NCBI GenBank assembly: GCA_000335735.1
Contig: AMYY01000026.1
Span: 1 to 40,648, forward strand
Length of the DNA stretch: 40,648 bases
From: an alpha proteobacterium L41A
GTDB lineage: Bacteria > Pseudomonadota > Alphaproteobacteria > Caulobacterales > Caulobacteraceae
Direction: 5' to 3'
How positions within the stretch are numbered: position 1 is the first letter of the stretch; the number at the start of each line of letters is the position of its first letter. The notes under the pieces are model-generated. The model did not search any database, was not told the origin of the DNA, and was given only the letters and a program-made list of their open reading frames with translations. The position numbers and the translations under genes are program-made. Of the stretch, positions 1 through 8,254 are shown one piece after another.

Positions 1-387
1 CTTCAGCTTGCGGCCCGGTGTGCCGAGGTATCCGTCAATCGACCGGCGTCCCCTCTGGTCTTCGACGGTGACAGTGAAATGGCTTCCGTATCTGCTGTCG
101 GTAGCAAAGCGAGCAGTTAGGGCGGCGAACGCTGACGCGTTTGCGCCATGGCTCGCGCAAAGTCGATCAAGAGCATCCTGATACAGCTTGATGACTTTGG
201 TGAGTGTTGGAGATGTTGGGCTGCCCGAACTCGTGCCAGTCAGGAAGTCCACCTCTATGTATCCCGCTGGCGAACCCGCTGCTTCAGCGAAAATGTCTGT
301 CTCGTAGTAGCCTACAAGCAGGCATATGCCGCTCCCGAGCGAGTCAGCAATATTATGTCCGATGGATTTGAGTTCGCCGAACTTCAT
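1..387 (-). CDS. Hypothetical protein, 3' end cut by the window edge
   Basis: This reading frame is open from an ATG at 387 down to base 1 (129 codons) with no stop, so its C-terminus lies outside the window. The protein begins MKFGELKSIGHNIADSLGSG and contains a YYETDIF segment and a serine/glycine/threonine-rich stretch (around residues 48-58). I recognise no domain. An in-frame TTG at 408 is an alternative start; it has a better purine-rich upstream sequence (GGTGGAAAG) than the ATG and would add seven residues. A stop (TAG) lies in frame a few codons further upstream. Base composition is visibly closer to 50% GC than the neighbours, and it uses codons such as ATA, GTA, CTT and AGT that are scarce elsewhere here, which suggests an acquired gene. 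That it is coding is an inference from the long open frame and sensible protein composition. Confidence 0.6.
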   Translation of the reverse strand, partial: MKFGELKSIGHNIADSLGSGICLLVGYYETDIFAEAAGSPAGYIEVDFLTGTSSGSPTSPTLTKVIKLYQDALDRLCASHGANASAFAALTARFATDSRYGSHFTVTVEDQRGRRSIDGYLGTPGRKLK

Positions 388-455
388 CAGGTCACTGTAC
401 CGATCCAACGACCACTTTCCACCCTAAGCGGTCATCAAGCACGTCGGCTTTGAGT

Positions 456-1142
456 CTAGAAATCCAGATCCGCGTACCAGGCCGAGGGCGGCACGCCGAC
501 GAAGCGGTCGGCGAGCAGGGGGCGGAAGCAGGGGCGGGATTTGAGCTTGGAGTACCAGGTCTTAAGGCCGGGCCAGGTCTTCCACTGAACCTCGCCGAAA
601 TAGTCCAGCACCGACAGGTGGGCGGCGGCGATCAGGTCGGCCTGGGACAGGCGGCGGCCGGCCAGCCAATCGCGGGCGGCGACCAGGTCTTCCAGCATGG
701 CGAGATGGGATTTCAGGGCGTCGCGCCCGTCGCGCAGGGCGCGGGCTTCGGGCGGGCCCAGCTTGAGCAGGGGTTTTTCCATCCGCTCGTGCAGCAGGAC
801 GGCGTCGACCTCGTCCATGAAGCGGCGCTCGAACCAGCCGGTCAGGCGGCGCGCCTCGGCCCGTTCGGCGAGGTCGGCGGGCAGCAGCAGCGGCCCCTTC
901 TGCTGATCCTCGATCCAGCCCAGGATGGCGGGCAGTTCGCACAGCACCAGCGGACGGCCGCGATCCATCGTCTGGATCACCGGCGGCAGGCCGGACGGAT
1001 TGAAGTCATTGACCGGGCAATCGTCCTCCCACGGACGGACCGGCGCATCCGTCCATTCGATCCGCGCCTCTCCCAACGCCAGTCGCGCGGCGCGCGAGGC
1101 GGGCTGGAAGGCGAAGTGGAAGAGAACGCAAGGGTCGGCCAT
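456..1142 (-). CDS. fzlA: FzlA, GST-fold FtsZ-binding cell division protein
   Basis: This 228-residue protein has a glutathione S-transferase fold: an N-terminal thioredoxin-like half (residues 1-80, with NPSGLPPV at 48-55) and a helical C-terminal half. It ends in the tail ADLDF. In Caulobacter, FzlA binds and curves FtsZ filaments and promotes FtsW/FtsI-dependent septal wall synthesis in the cytoplasm at midcell. I call FzlA rather than a generic GST because Trp38, the HERMEK segment (118-123, with Glu119) and Asp227 in the C-terminal tail sit at positions I recall as functionally important in Caulobacter FzlA. The length also matches. It is transcribed leftward and alone. A plain GST is the alternative. 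I am fairly confident, pending an alignment. Confidence 0.85.
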   Translation of the reverse strand: MADPCVLFHFAFQPASRAARLALGEARIEWTDAPVRPWEDDCPVNDFNPSGLPPVIQTMDRGRPLVLCELPAILGWIEDQQKGPLLLPADLAERAEARRLTGWFERRFMDEVDAVLLHERMEKPLLKLGPPEARALRDGRDALKSHLAMLEDLVAARDWLAGRRLSQADLIAAAHLSVLDYFGEVQWKTWPGLKTWYSKLKSRPCFRPLLADRFVGVPPSAWYADLDF

Positions 1143-1203
1143 CAGGGGTTGATGCGCCCAGACCCGTTAATGCGCGTTTACTGCATTGAAGTTGGACGCG
1201 AGG

Positions 1204-2196
1204 TCAGGACCACGGTCCCTTGGGCGCGGGGCCGGTCGGGGCGGCGACGGCTTGCGGCTCGGCGGGTGCAGGGGCGGGGATCGCGGGCTGAGGACGGGCG
1301 TGGCCGCGCGGGTCGGCGTGGATCAGGATGTCGGCGGCGGGATACTGGGCCAGCACCCGGTTCTCGGCAGCGACGACGATGGCGTGGGCGGCGTCCAAGG
1401 TCTGGTGCGCGTCCAGGTCGACATGCATCTGGATCATCATCATCTGACCGGACATGCGGGTGCGCAGCTGGTGCACGCCGAAGACCTGGGGGTCGGCCAG
1501 AATGGCCTTGGTGATGGCGGCGCGGTCGGCCTCGGGCACGGCGCGGTCCAGCAGGTGATCGGCGGCGGCCTTCAACATGCCGGTCGCGCCCCAGAACAGC
1601 CAGACGGCGACGACGATGCCTGCGGCTGCATCCAGTCCTGGCGCGCCCAGGAAGGCGCCTGAAATCACGCCGATCAGCACCACGACGTTGGCGGCGAGGT
1701 CCGCCGCATAGTGGGCGCGGTCGCCGGCGACGGCGACGGAGCCGGTCTTCTTCAGCGTTTGGGTCTGCATCCACACCAGCCAGGCCGTGATGACGATGGT
1801 GGCGACCACGATCCCGCTTGCCCACGCGCCGGCGGTTACGGGACGGGGGTCGAAGATGCGCTGCACCCCCTCCCAGGCGATGAAGAGGGCCGAGGCGAAG
1901 ACCAGCCCGGCCTGAACCAATGCGGACAGCGCCTCGCCCTTGCCATGGCCGTAGCGGTGATCCTCGTCGGCCGGGGCGGCGGCCCAGCGCACGGCGAAGA
2001 AGGTGGTCAGGGACGCCGCCAGATCCAGAACCGAATCCGCCAGGGTCGCCAGGATGGAGACCGAGCCGGACGCGCCCAGCGCAAAGGCCTTCATCGCGAT
2101 CAGCGCCACCGCGACCCCGACCGACAGGCGGGTGATGCGGCGCGTGGCCAGATGGGCGTCGTCGAGCGAGGCGGGGGCGGGGGCGGGCGTCGTCAT
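1204..2196 (-). CDS. Cation diffusion facilitator (FieF-like metal efflux transporter)
   Basis: This is a 330-residue inner-membrane transporter of the CDF family, which exports divalent metals (Zn, Fe, Co or Mn) by proton antiport. Several hydrophobic segments occupy about residues 22-225. The metal site is readable as DSVLD (Asp54, Asp58) in one helix and HYAAD (His162, Asp166) in another, the FieF pattern of DxxxD plus HxxxD. The loop HRYGHGKGEAL (80-90) is the usual signature. A cytoplasmic domain (about 225-305) with QMHVDLD follows, then a Pro/Ala-rich tail. The open frame continues far upstream, but only as the antisense of uppP. The ATG at 2196 gives the normal family N-terminus. It is divergent from uppP across 138 bp. 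The metal cannot be told from sequence alone. Confidence 0.9.
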   Translation of the reverse strand: MTTPAPAPASLDDAHLATRRITRLSVGVAVALIAMKAFALGASGSVSILATLADSVLDLAASLTTFFAVRWAAAPADEDHRYGHGKGEALSALVQAGLVFASALFIAWEGVQRIFDPRPVTAGAWASGIVVATIVITAWLVWMQTQTLKKTGSVAVAGDRAHYAADLAANVVVLIGVISGAFLGAPGLDAAAGIVVAVWLFWGATGMLKAAADHLLDRAVPEADRAAITKAILADPQVFGVHQLRTRMSGQMMMIQMHVDLDAHQTLDAAHAIVVAAENRVLAQYPAADILIHADPRGHARPQPAIPAPAPAEPQAVAAPTGPAPKGPWS

Positions 2197-2334
2197 TGTC
2201 GGCTTCTTCTCGCGCAATCGTGGCTGAAAGCCAACCGCTGGCCCAAACGGGTCGTTCCGTCCGAAACGATCATGCTCTAGGGGGAAGGCATCCGGGCGCG
2301 GCGCGTTCCGGGCGCATTGGTTTTCGAGGGTCTC

Positions 2335-3135
2335 ATGTCGGACTGGCTTGCCGCCATTATTCTGGGTCTGGTCGAGGGGCTGACCGAGTTCATTCCCGTC
2401 TCGTCCACCGGCCATATGCTGCTGCTGGGCCATTTCATGGGCTTTCAGAGCGCGGGCAAGACGTTCGAGATCGTGATCCAGCTGGGCGCCCTGCTGGCCA
2501 TCGTCAGCGTCTATTTCAAAAAGCTGTGGACCCTGGCGACGCGCTGGCCCTTCGACGCCGAGGCGCGCCGGTTCCTGATCGGGCTGCTGGTCGCCTTCGC
2601 GCCGGCCGTCGTGATCGGTTTCCTGGCCTATGACTTCATCAAGACCGTGCTGTTCGAGACACCGCAGGTGGTGTGCATCGCCCTGATCGTCGGCGGCGTG
2701 ATCCTGCTGCTGCTGGATCGGATGGACAAGAAGCCCAGGTGGCTGGACGCCGAGGCCTATCCGATGCGGATCTATTTCCTGATCGGCCTGTTCCAGTGCT
2801 TGGCCATGATCCCCGGCGTGTCGCGGTCCGGCGCCACCATCGCCGGCGGCCTGCTGCTGAAAACAGACAAGCGGTCGGCGGCCGAGTTCAGCTTCTTTCT
2901 GGCCCTGCCCACCATGGGGGCGGCGGTGGCCTATGACCTGCTGAAGAACCATAAGACGCTGGATTTCAGCGACATTGGTCTGATCGTCGTGGGTTTCGTC
3001 GTGGCCTTCATCTCGGCCCTGGCCGTGGTGCGGTTCCTGCTGGACTTCGTGTCCAGGCGCGGGTTCGGCGTCTTCGCCTGGTGGCGGATCGTGGTGGGGG
3101 TCGTGGGTCTGGCGCTGTTGCAGGCGGGGTTCTGA
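2335..3135 (+). CDS. uppP: Undecaprenyl-diphosphatase UppP (BacA)
   Basis: This integral membrane enzyme dephosphorylates undecaprenyl diphosphate to regenerate the lipid carrier used in peptidoglycan and polysaccharide synthesis; extra copies give bacitracin resistance. The 266-residue length is normal. Both family signatures are present: [14 protein letters not shown] at residues 14-27 and PGVSRSGAT at about 160-168, which together form the active site. Multiple hydrophobic helices run throughout. I chose the ATG at 2335, which has GAGGG just upstream and yields the usual short N-terminus; an upstream TTG at 2317 is in frame but less likely. It is followed after 4 bp by the methyltransferase gene, so the two are probably co-transcribed. 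Confidence 0.96.
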   Translation: MSDWLAAIILGLVEGLTEFIPVSSTGHMLLLGHFMGFQSAGKTFEIVIQLGALLAIVSVYFKKLWTLATRWPFDAEARRFLIGLLVAFAPAVVIGFLAYDFIKTVLFETPQVVCIALIVGGVILLLLDRMDKKPRWLDAEAYPMRIYFLIGLFQCLAMIPGVSRSGATIAGGLLLKTDKRSAAEFSFFLALPTMGAAVAYDLLKNHKTLDFSDIGLIVVGFVVAFISALAVVRFLLDFVSRRGFGVFAWWRIVVGVVGLALLQAGF

Positions 3136-3139
3136 GACC

Positions 3140-4039
3140 ATGACCACGCTTCTGTACGGCCGCCCGCCGGTCGTCTTCGATCCGCCCGGCGACGCGATCC
3201 AGACCTCGCCCCTGATCCCGGACTCCGCTGCGCTGGAGGCGCAGGACCCTGGCTCGGCCGACAGCGTCATGATCTACGCCCCGCCCGGCGTGCTGGAGCG
3301 GCGCTATGTGCTGGCCCTGGCGCTGAAGGCGCTGAAGGTCGGGGGACGGCTGGACGTCATGGCGCCCAAGGACAAGGGCGGATCGCGCCTGGGTAAGGAG
3401 CTGAAGACGTTCGGCCTGGAGGTCGCCGAGACCGCCAAGGCGCACCATCGCCGCTGCATCGTCGTTCGACCCGAAACGGTTGAGGGGCTGGACGAGGCCA
3501 TCGCCGCGGGCGGGCCGCAGATCGTGCCGGGACTGGAGGCCTGGTCACAGCCCGGCATATTCGCCTGGGACCGGATCGATCCGGGCTCGGCGCTGCTGGC
3601 CGAACATCTGCCGGCGATGAAGGGTGAGGGGGTCGACCTGGGCTGCGGCTATGGCGCGCTGTCGATCGTGGTGCTGCGCTCGCCCGCCGTGACCAAGCTG
3701 AAGCTGGTCGATCTGGACCGCCGCGCCATCCAGGCCGCACGACGCAATATCGAGGACGACCGCGCCAAGGTTTGGTGGTCGGATGCTCGCACCCTGGAGG
3801 CCAAGGGCGACAAGGATTTCGTCGTCAGCAATCCGCCCTTCCACGACGGCGGGGCCGAAGACCGGCGGCTGGGTCAGGCGTTCATCCGCAAGGCGGCCGA
3901 GCTGTTGAAGAAGGGCGGCGTCGCTTGGGTCGTGGCCAACCGGCACCTTCCCTATGAGGCCGAGTTGAACGCGGCGTTCAAGCGGGTGCGGCTGGTCGCC
4001 GAGGCGGGCGGCTACAAGCTGTTCGAGGCGGTGAAGTGA
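3140..4039 (+). CDS. rsmC: RsmC-like 16S rRNA guanine-N2 methyltransferase
   Basis: This 299-residue class I SAM-dependent methyltransferase has the two-domain layout of RsmC/RlmG proteins. A degenerate N-terminal methyltransferase-like half (about 20-150) is followed by the catalytic 'small methyltransferase' domain with DLGCGYG at 166-172 (SAM binding) and NPPF at 231-234 (amino-group methylation of a base). RsmC methylates G1207 of 16S rRNA in the small subunit. It starts 4 bp after uppP and ends just before a long inverted repeat. It is somewhat shorter than E. coli RsmC. The family is clear; the exact rRNA position is inferred from homologues, and a 23S target (RlmG-like) remains possible. 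Confidence 0.8.
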   Translation: MTTLLYGRPPVVFDPPGDAIQTSPLIPDSAALEAQDPGSADSVMIYAPPGVLERRYVLALALKALKVGGRLDVMAPKDKGGSRLGKELKTFGLEVAETAKAHHRRCIVVRPETVEGLDEAIAAGGPQIVPGLEAWSQPGIFAWDRIDPGSALLAEHLPAMKGEGVDLGCGYGALSIVVLRSPAVTKLKLVDLDRRAIQAARRNIEDDRAKVWWSDARTLEAKGDKDFVVSNPPFHDGGAEDRRLGQAFIRKAAELLKKGGVAWVVANRHLPYEAELNAAFKRVRLVAEAGGYKLFEAVK

Positions 4040-4046
4040 GCTTCCC

Positions 4047-4213
4047 TTCGTCATTCTCCGGCAAGCCGCTTGCGGCGCAGACCGGGGAACCCAGCGGCGC
4101 CGAAGGCGATGGCTCAGCTACACTGATCGTCGAGAAGAAACACTGCGACAGGTTCGCGCTCGCGCGCGCCGCTGGGTCCCCCGGTCTCGCTGCGCTCGCC
4201 GGAGGATGACGAA
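4047..4213. repeat. Long imperfect inverted repeat, element 1
   Basis: The left arm (4047-4100, starting TTCGTCATTCTCCGGCAAGC) pairs with the right arm (4164-4213, ending CGCCGGAGGATGACGAA) with few mismatches. About 63 bp of unrelated sequence lies between. Both arms also contain a matching ACCCAGCGGCG / CGCCGCTGGGT block. Folded as RNA it would make a stem of roughly 50 bp. Elements 2 and 3 in this window share the same ends. The right arm carries the GGAGG that lies upstream of rsuA. Confidence 0.85.
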
Positions 4214-4217
4214 AGAT

Positions 4218-4970
4218 ATGGCGAAGACCTCCACATCCCGCGTCGATCGTCTGCTGGGCTCGATGGGCTATGGATCACGCGCCGACATGGCGCGGCTGGC
4301 CAAGGCGGGCGGCATCGTGCTGGACGGGGCGGACCTGACGGACGTGTCCAAACGCATCGCCGTGACGCCGGACCTGCCAAGCCGGCTGGAGATCGACGGC
4401 GAGCCGCTGGATCCGGTGCAGGGTCTGGTGATCCTGCTGAACAAGCCGCTGGGCATGACCTGTTCGCACAAGGAAGAGGGGGCGCTGGTCTATGACATCC
4501 TGCCGGGACGGTGGCGGGCGCGCGATCCCGCCATCTCGACCATCGGACGGCTGGACAAGCAGACGACGGGCCTGCTTCTGCTGACCGACGACGGCGATCT
4601 GCTGCACCGGGTGATCAGTCCCAAACGCCATGTGGCCAAGGTTTACCGGGCGGGTCTGGCGCGGCCGCTGACGGGCACGGAAGGCGCGCTCTTCGCTTCG
4701 GGCGAGCTGGTGCTGGAGGGCGAGGACAAGCCGTTGGCGCCGGCGGTGCTGGAGGTGGTGTCGCCGACCGAGGCTCTGCTGACGGTGACGGAAGGCCGCT
4801 ATCACCAGGTGCGCCGGATGTTCGCCGCCGCCGGCAACCACGTCGAAACCCTTCATCGCGAACGGCTGGGCGGGCTGGTCCTGCCCGCCGATCTGGCGCC
4901 CGGTCAGTGGCGGCTGGCGACGGCGGATGAGGTCGCCTCAATTTTTATGGCGCCCGAGAGCCTGGGTTGA
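4218..4970 (+). CDS. rsuA: RsuA-family pseudouridine synthase (rRNA)
   Basis: This enzyme isomerises uridine to pseudouridine in rRNA; RsuA modifies U516 of 16S rRNA. The 250-residue protein has an N-terminal S4 RNA-binding domain (about residues 8-55, with RVDRLLGSMGYGSR) and then the RsuA/RluB catalytic domain. The catalytic aspartate is Asp113 in GRLDKQTTGLL, and the C-terminal EGRYHQVRRMF signature is intact. I chose the ATG at 4218; another ATG at 4206 is in frame but lies inside the inverted repeat and directly abuts GGAGG, leaving no spacer. RluB or RluE-type specificity is possible. The gene lies between the rsmC-like gene and trpF, in the same direction. Confidence 0.88.
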   Translation: MAKTSTSRVDRLLGSMGYGSRADMARLAKAGGIVLDGADLTDVSKRIAVTPDLPSRLEIDGEPLDPVQGLVILLNKPLGMTCSHKEEGALVYDILPGRWRARDPAISTIGRLDKQTTGLLLLTDDGDLLHRVISPKRHVAKVYRAGLARPLTGTEGALFASGELVLEGEDKPLAPAVLEVVSPTEALLTVTEGRYHQVRRMFAAAGNHVETLHRERLGGLVLPADLAPGQWRLATADEVASIFMAPESLG

Positions 4971-5010
4971 AGCTCTTGACGCCTGCGGGATCGGACGCGC
5001 AGGTCGAAGG

Positions 5011-5652
5011 ATGACGACCAAGATCAAGATTTGCGGCTTGACCACGCCGGACACGCTGGACGTCGCCCTGGAGGGCGGGGCGGACTTCGTGGGGGCGGTG
5101 GTGTTTCCCAAAAGCCCGCGTCATCTGGAGCCCGAAGCCGCCGCCGCCCTGTTCGAGCGGGCGCGGGGGCGGGCGAAGATTGTGGCGGTGACGGTCGATC
5201 CCGACGACGCCCTGCTGCAGCAGATCGCCCGGACGCTGAGGCCCGACTTCATCCAACTGCATGGGTCGGAAACGGCGCAGCGGGCGGAACAGGTGCGGGC
5301 GCTGACGGGGGTGGGGGTGATTAAGGCCCTGCCCATCCGCCAGGCGGACGACTTCGCCGCCGCCGATGCGTGGGACGATCATGCCGATCATCTGATGTTC
5401 GACGCCAAGCCGCCGGAGGGATCGGCGCTGCCCGGCGGGGTGGGGCACAGCTTCGACTGGACCCTGTTGGCCGGCCGCGCCTTCCGCCGTCCGTGGTTCC
5501 TGGCCGGGGGGTTGAATCCGGACAATGTGGCCGAGGCGCTGAAGATGACGGGCGCGCCCATGGTGGACGTGTCCTCTGGCGTGGAAAGCGCGCCGGGTGT
5601 TAAGGACGTGGGCCGGATCGCCGCCTTCATCCGAAACGCGCGCCGGTCGTAA
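5011..5652 (+). CDS. trpF: Phosphoribosylanthranilate isomerase
   Basis: TrpF performs the Amadori rearrangement of N-(5-phosphoribosyl)anthranilate to CdRP, the third step of tryptophan synthesis after anthranilate. The 213-residue length fits a single (beta/alpha)8 barrel. The N-terminal KICGLTTPD carries the catalytic Cys8, and the general acid Asp131 lies in MFDAKPPEG. The C-terminal phosphate-binding segment [11 protein letters not shown] is present, as is DVSSGVE. The ATG at 5011 follows GAAGG and gives the standard N-terminus; the frame is open further upstream but without family similarity. It begins the trpF-trpB-trpA set. Confidence 0.96.
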   Translation: MTTKIKICGLTTPDTLDVALEGGADFVGAVVFPKSPRHLEPEAAAALFERARGRAKIVAVTVDPDDALLQQIARTLRPDFIQLHGSETAQRAEQVRALTGVGVIKALPIRQADDFAAADAWDDHADHLMFDAKPPEGSALPGGVGHSFDWTLLAGRAFRRPWFLAGGLNPDNVAEALKMTGAPMVDVSSGVESAPGVKDVGRIAAFIRNARRS

Positions 5653-5684
5653 TTACGACGCCTCCCCGCGTGAAAGTCGAAACC

Positions 5685-6929
5685 GTGAACGCCCAGACGC
5701 CTCTCCAAGCCGATTCCACCCAGCCGCTGTCGAACGCCTACGCCTGGCCGGACGCGCAGGGTCGCTTCGGTCCGTATGGCGGTCAGTTCGTCGCCGAGAC
5801 CCTGATGCCGCTGATCCACGAGCTGGACGCGGCCTACAAGGCGGCCAAGGCGGACCCGAGCTTCCAGGCCGAGCTGGACAGCTACCTGGAGCATTACGTC
5901 GGGCGCGAGAGCCCGCTGTATTTCGCCGAGCGCCTGACCGAACATTTCGGCGGCGCCAACATCTGGCTGAAGCGCGAAGACCTGAACCACACGGGCGCAC
6001 ACAAGATCAACAACTGCATGGGCCAGATCCTGCTGGCCCGCCGCATGGGCAAGACGCGCATCATCGCCGAGACCGGCGCGGGGCAGCACGGCGTCGCCTC
6101 GGCGACCGTGTCGGCGCGGTTCGGCCTGCCCTGCACCGTCTATATGGGCGCGGTGGACGTGGAGCGGCAGCAGCCGAACGTGTTCCGCATGCGTCTGCTG
6201 GGTTCGGAAGTCTTCTCGGTCACAGCCGGCGCCGCGACCCTGAAGGACGCGATGAACGAGGCGATGCGCGACTGGGTCACCAATGTCTCGGACACCTATT
6301 ACATCATCGGCACGGCGGCGGGGCCGCACCCCTATCCGGCCATGGTGCGCGATTTCCAGTCGGTGATCGGCAAGGAGATCAAGCGCCAGTCGATGGCCCG
6401 GATGGGCAAGCTGCCCGAAGCGGTGGTGGCCTGTATCGGCGGCGGGTCCAACGCCATCGGCGCCTTCCACCCCTTCATCGAGGACGAGGGCGTGCGCCTG
6501 ATCGGCGTCGAAGCGGCCGGCCATGGTCTGGATACGCCGGATCACGCGGCCTCGCTGAAGGGCGGGCGGTCGGGTGTGCTGCACGGCAACCGGACGTACC
6601 TGTTGCAGGACGAGGACGGCAACATCGTCGAGGGGCACTCGATCTCGGCCGGACTGGACTATCCCGGCATCGGGCCGGAACACGCCTGGCTGCACGACAT
6701 CGGCCGGGCCGAATACCGCTCGGCGACGGACAATGAGGCGCTGGAGGCCTTCCAGCTGTGCTCGAAGCTGGAAGGCATCATCCCGGCGCTGGAACCGGCC
6801 CACGCCCTGGCGCGGACGGGCGAAGTGGCGCGCGAAGTCGGCAAGGGCGGCGATGTCGTCCTGCTGATGTCGGGACGCGGCGACAAGGACATCTTCCAGG
6901 TCGCCAAACATCTGGGAGTGAACCTGTGA
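5685..6929 (+). CDS. trpB: Tryptophan synthase beta chain
   Basis: TrpB joins indole and L-serine to make tryptophan using pyridoxal phosphate and forms the alpha2beta2 complex with TrpA. The protein is about 414 residues. [15 protein letters not shown] lies near the N-terminus, the PLP lysine is Lys107 in HTGAHKINN, and the phosphate-binding GGGSN is at about 252-256. GPEHAWL and LMSGRGDKD close the protein. There is no ATG start. I chose the GTG at 5685, which has GAAAG upstream; a GTG at 5670 would add five residues. The stop overlaps the start of the next gene by 4 bases. Confidence 0.97.
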   Translation: MNAQTPLQADSTQPLSNAYAWPDAQGRFGPYGGQFVAETLMPLIHELDAAYKAAKADPSFQAELDSYLEHYVGRESPLYFAERLTEHFGGANIWLKREDLNHTGAHKINNCMGQILLARRMGKTRIIAETGAGQHGVASATVSARFGLPCTVYMGAVDVERQQPNVFRMRLLGSEVFSVTAGAATLKDAMNEAMRDWVTNVSDTYYIIGTAAGPHPYPAMVRDFQSVIGKEIKRQSMARMGKLPEAVVACIGGGSNAIGAFHPFIEDEGVRLIGVEAAGHGLDTPDHAASLKGGRSGVLHGNRTYLLQDEDGNIVEGHSISAGLDYPGIGPEHAWLHDIGRAEYRSATDNEALEAFQLCSKLEGIIPALEPAHALARTGEVAREVGKGGDVVLLMSGRGDKDIFQVAKHLGVNL

Positions 6930-7405
6930 TCCGTACCCTTCTTGCGGCGACCGCCGTCCTGAGCCTGTCCGCCGCCGTTGCGCAGGCCCAGACGCCTAGC
7001 CCGACGCAGGCCCCCGCTGCGCCGCAAGGCGGTCCGGCCGACGTCGGCCTGCTGCCCGGGGCGGAGCTGTCGCCCGATTGCGGGGGGCTTAACAATCTGA
7101 CGGGGCGGGCCTATTGCGTGACCGCACAGCTGGGCCAGATCGGCGCCTTGGCCGACGCCTATATCGCTGATCTGGAAACCAAGAACTGGCTGGCCGCCGG
7201 CGGCGACGACAACCGCGTCGTCTTCATCAAGCGCCGCGAGGCCGGCGGCTGCGACGGCCTGCAGATGGTCGCCTTCTACGACACCACCAAGACCGCCGTC
7301 GCCGAGCTGCCCGGCTATCTGGGCTTCGCCACCATTCCGGGCGACGTGTGCGCGGCTGCTGCGGCCGCGACACCGCCCGCCGCCGCCGGATCGCCGCAAC
7401 AATGA
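6926..7405 (+). CDS. Small secreted protein of unknown function between trpB and trpA
   Basis: This 159-residue protein has a clear signal peptide (about residues 1-21, cleavage after AQA), then a Pro/Gln/Ala-rich linker and a compact domain with four cysteines (SPDCGG, RAYC, GGCDG, GDVC), consistent with two disulfides in the periplasm. I recognise no family. The GTG start at 6926 overlaps the trpB stop (GTGA), has a good GGGAG ribosome site 7 bases upstream, and its own stop overlaps the trpA start (ATGA). Translational coupling on both sides supports a real gene. Its role in or near tryptophan synthesis is unknown; the enzymes beside it are cytoplasmic, so it may simply be a co-transcribed passenger. 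Confidence 0.85.
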   Translation: MIRTLLAATAVLSLSAAVAQAQTPSPTQAPAAPQGGPADVGLLPGAELSPDCGGLNNLTGRAYCVTAQLGQIGALADAYIADLETKNWLAAGGDDNRVVFIKRREAGGCDGLQMVAFYDTTKTAVAELPGYLGFATIPGDVCAAAAAATPPAAAGSPQQ

Positions 7406-8244
7406 CCACCGCCCGTATCGACGCGCGCTTCAAGGCGCTGAAGGCCGAGGGCCGTGCGGCCTTTATTCCCTATGTGATGGGCGGCGATCCGTCGCGCGAA
7501 GAGGCGCTGGCGATCCTGAACGGCCTGCCGGCTGCGGGCGCGGACATCATCGAACTGGGCTTTCCGTTCAGCGATCCGATGGCCGAGGGGCCGCCGATCC
7601 AGCGGGCGGCGATCCGGGGCATGGCGGCGGGCTTCGGTCTGCGCTCGACCATGGATCTGGCCAGGGAATTCCGTCAGGGCGACGACGCCACGCCCATCGT
7701 GCTGATGGGCTATCTGAATCCGATCGAGAGCCTGGGCTATGACGCCTTCGCCGCCTATGCCGCCGACTGCGGCATCGACGGGCTGATCGTGGTGGACTGT
7801 CCGCCGGAAGAGGCCGGACCGCTGATCGAGGCGCTGGACAAGGTTTCGATCTCGCTGATCCGCCTGGCGACGCCGACCTCGGATGACGACCGGCTGAAGA
7901 TCGTGGTCCAGGGCACCTCGGGCTTCGTCTATTATGTCGCCGTCGCGGGCGTGACGGGCGTCAAGGAAGCGAACGCGGATGCGGTGGCGCCGGCCGTGGA
8001 GCGGGTGCGCAAGGCCTCGGGCCTGCCGGTCGCGGTCGGCTTCGGGGTCAAGACGCCTGAGCGGGCCGCCGAGATCGCCCGTGTCGCCGATGCGGTGGTC
8101 GTGGGCTCGGCCCTGGTGGACGAGGTGGCGGCGGCGCTGGAGGCGAACGAGCCCGTCGCGGCGCGCGTTTTGACCCGGGTGAAGGCGCTGGGCGATGCGG
8201 TTCGATCCGTCGCCGCTAGTGCTTCCGTGGCGGAAACCGTCTAA
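7402..8244 (+). CDS. trpA: Tryptophan synthase alpha chain
   Basis: TrpA cleaves indole-3-glycerol phosphate to indole, which is channelled to TrpB. The 280-residue (beta/alpha)8 protein has the expected IELGFPFSDPMAEGPPIQ signature at about 50-67, with catalytic Glu51 (E. coli Glu49). GFVYYVAVAGVTG and the phosphate-binding VGFGVKTPE are present. The residue equivalent to the second catalytic acid, E. coli Asp60, is Glu62 here (MAEGP instead of the usual MADGP). The start overlaps the preceding stop by 4 bases. accD starts 10 bases downstream. Confidence 0.96.
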   Translation: MTTARIDARFKALKAEGRAAFIPYVMGGDPSREEALAILNGLPAAGADIIELGFPFSDPMAEGPPIQRAAIRGMAAGFGLRSTMDLAREFRQGDDATPIVLMGYLNPIESLGYDAFAAYAADCGIDGLIVVDCPPEEAGPLIEALDKVSISLIRLATPTSDDDRLKIVVQGTSGFVYYVAVAGVTGVKEANADAVAPAVERVRKASGLPVAVGFGVKTPERAAEIARVADAVVVGSALVDEVAAALEANEPVAARVLTRVKALGDAVRSVAASASVAETV

Positions 8245-8254
8245 GAGCGCGCGG

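Noticed and set aside
148..453. 101-codon plus-strand frame at the left edge
   Set aside because: It overlaps the minus-strand partial gene, whose composition and N-terminus look more protein-like; both could not be real over this stretch, and the plus-strand product has no motif.
2197..3270. N-terminal extension of the cation-efflux frame by about 358 codons
   Set aside because: The extension is antisense to uppP and His/Gln/Gly-rich; the ATG at 2196 gives the normal family start.
4047..4213. Inverted repeat elements taken as simple Rho-independent terminators
   Set aside because: The arms are 30-54 bp with 47-63 bp centres and no T-run, and element 1 lies between two co-directional genes of the same apparent operon; they are better described as a repeat family.
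5388..6911. 507-codon minus-strand frame opposite trpF/trpB
   Set aside because: It is a shadow of two intact enzymes, with composition typical of antisense translation at high GC.
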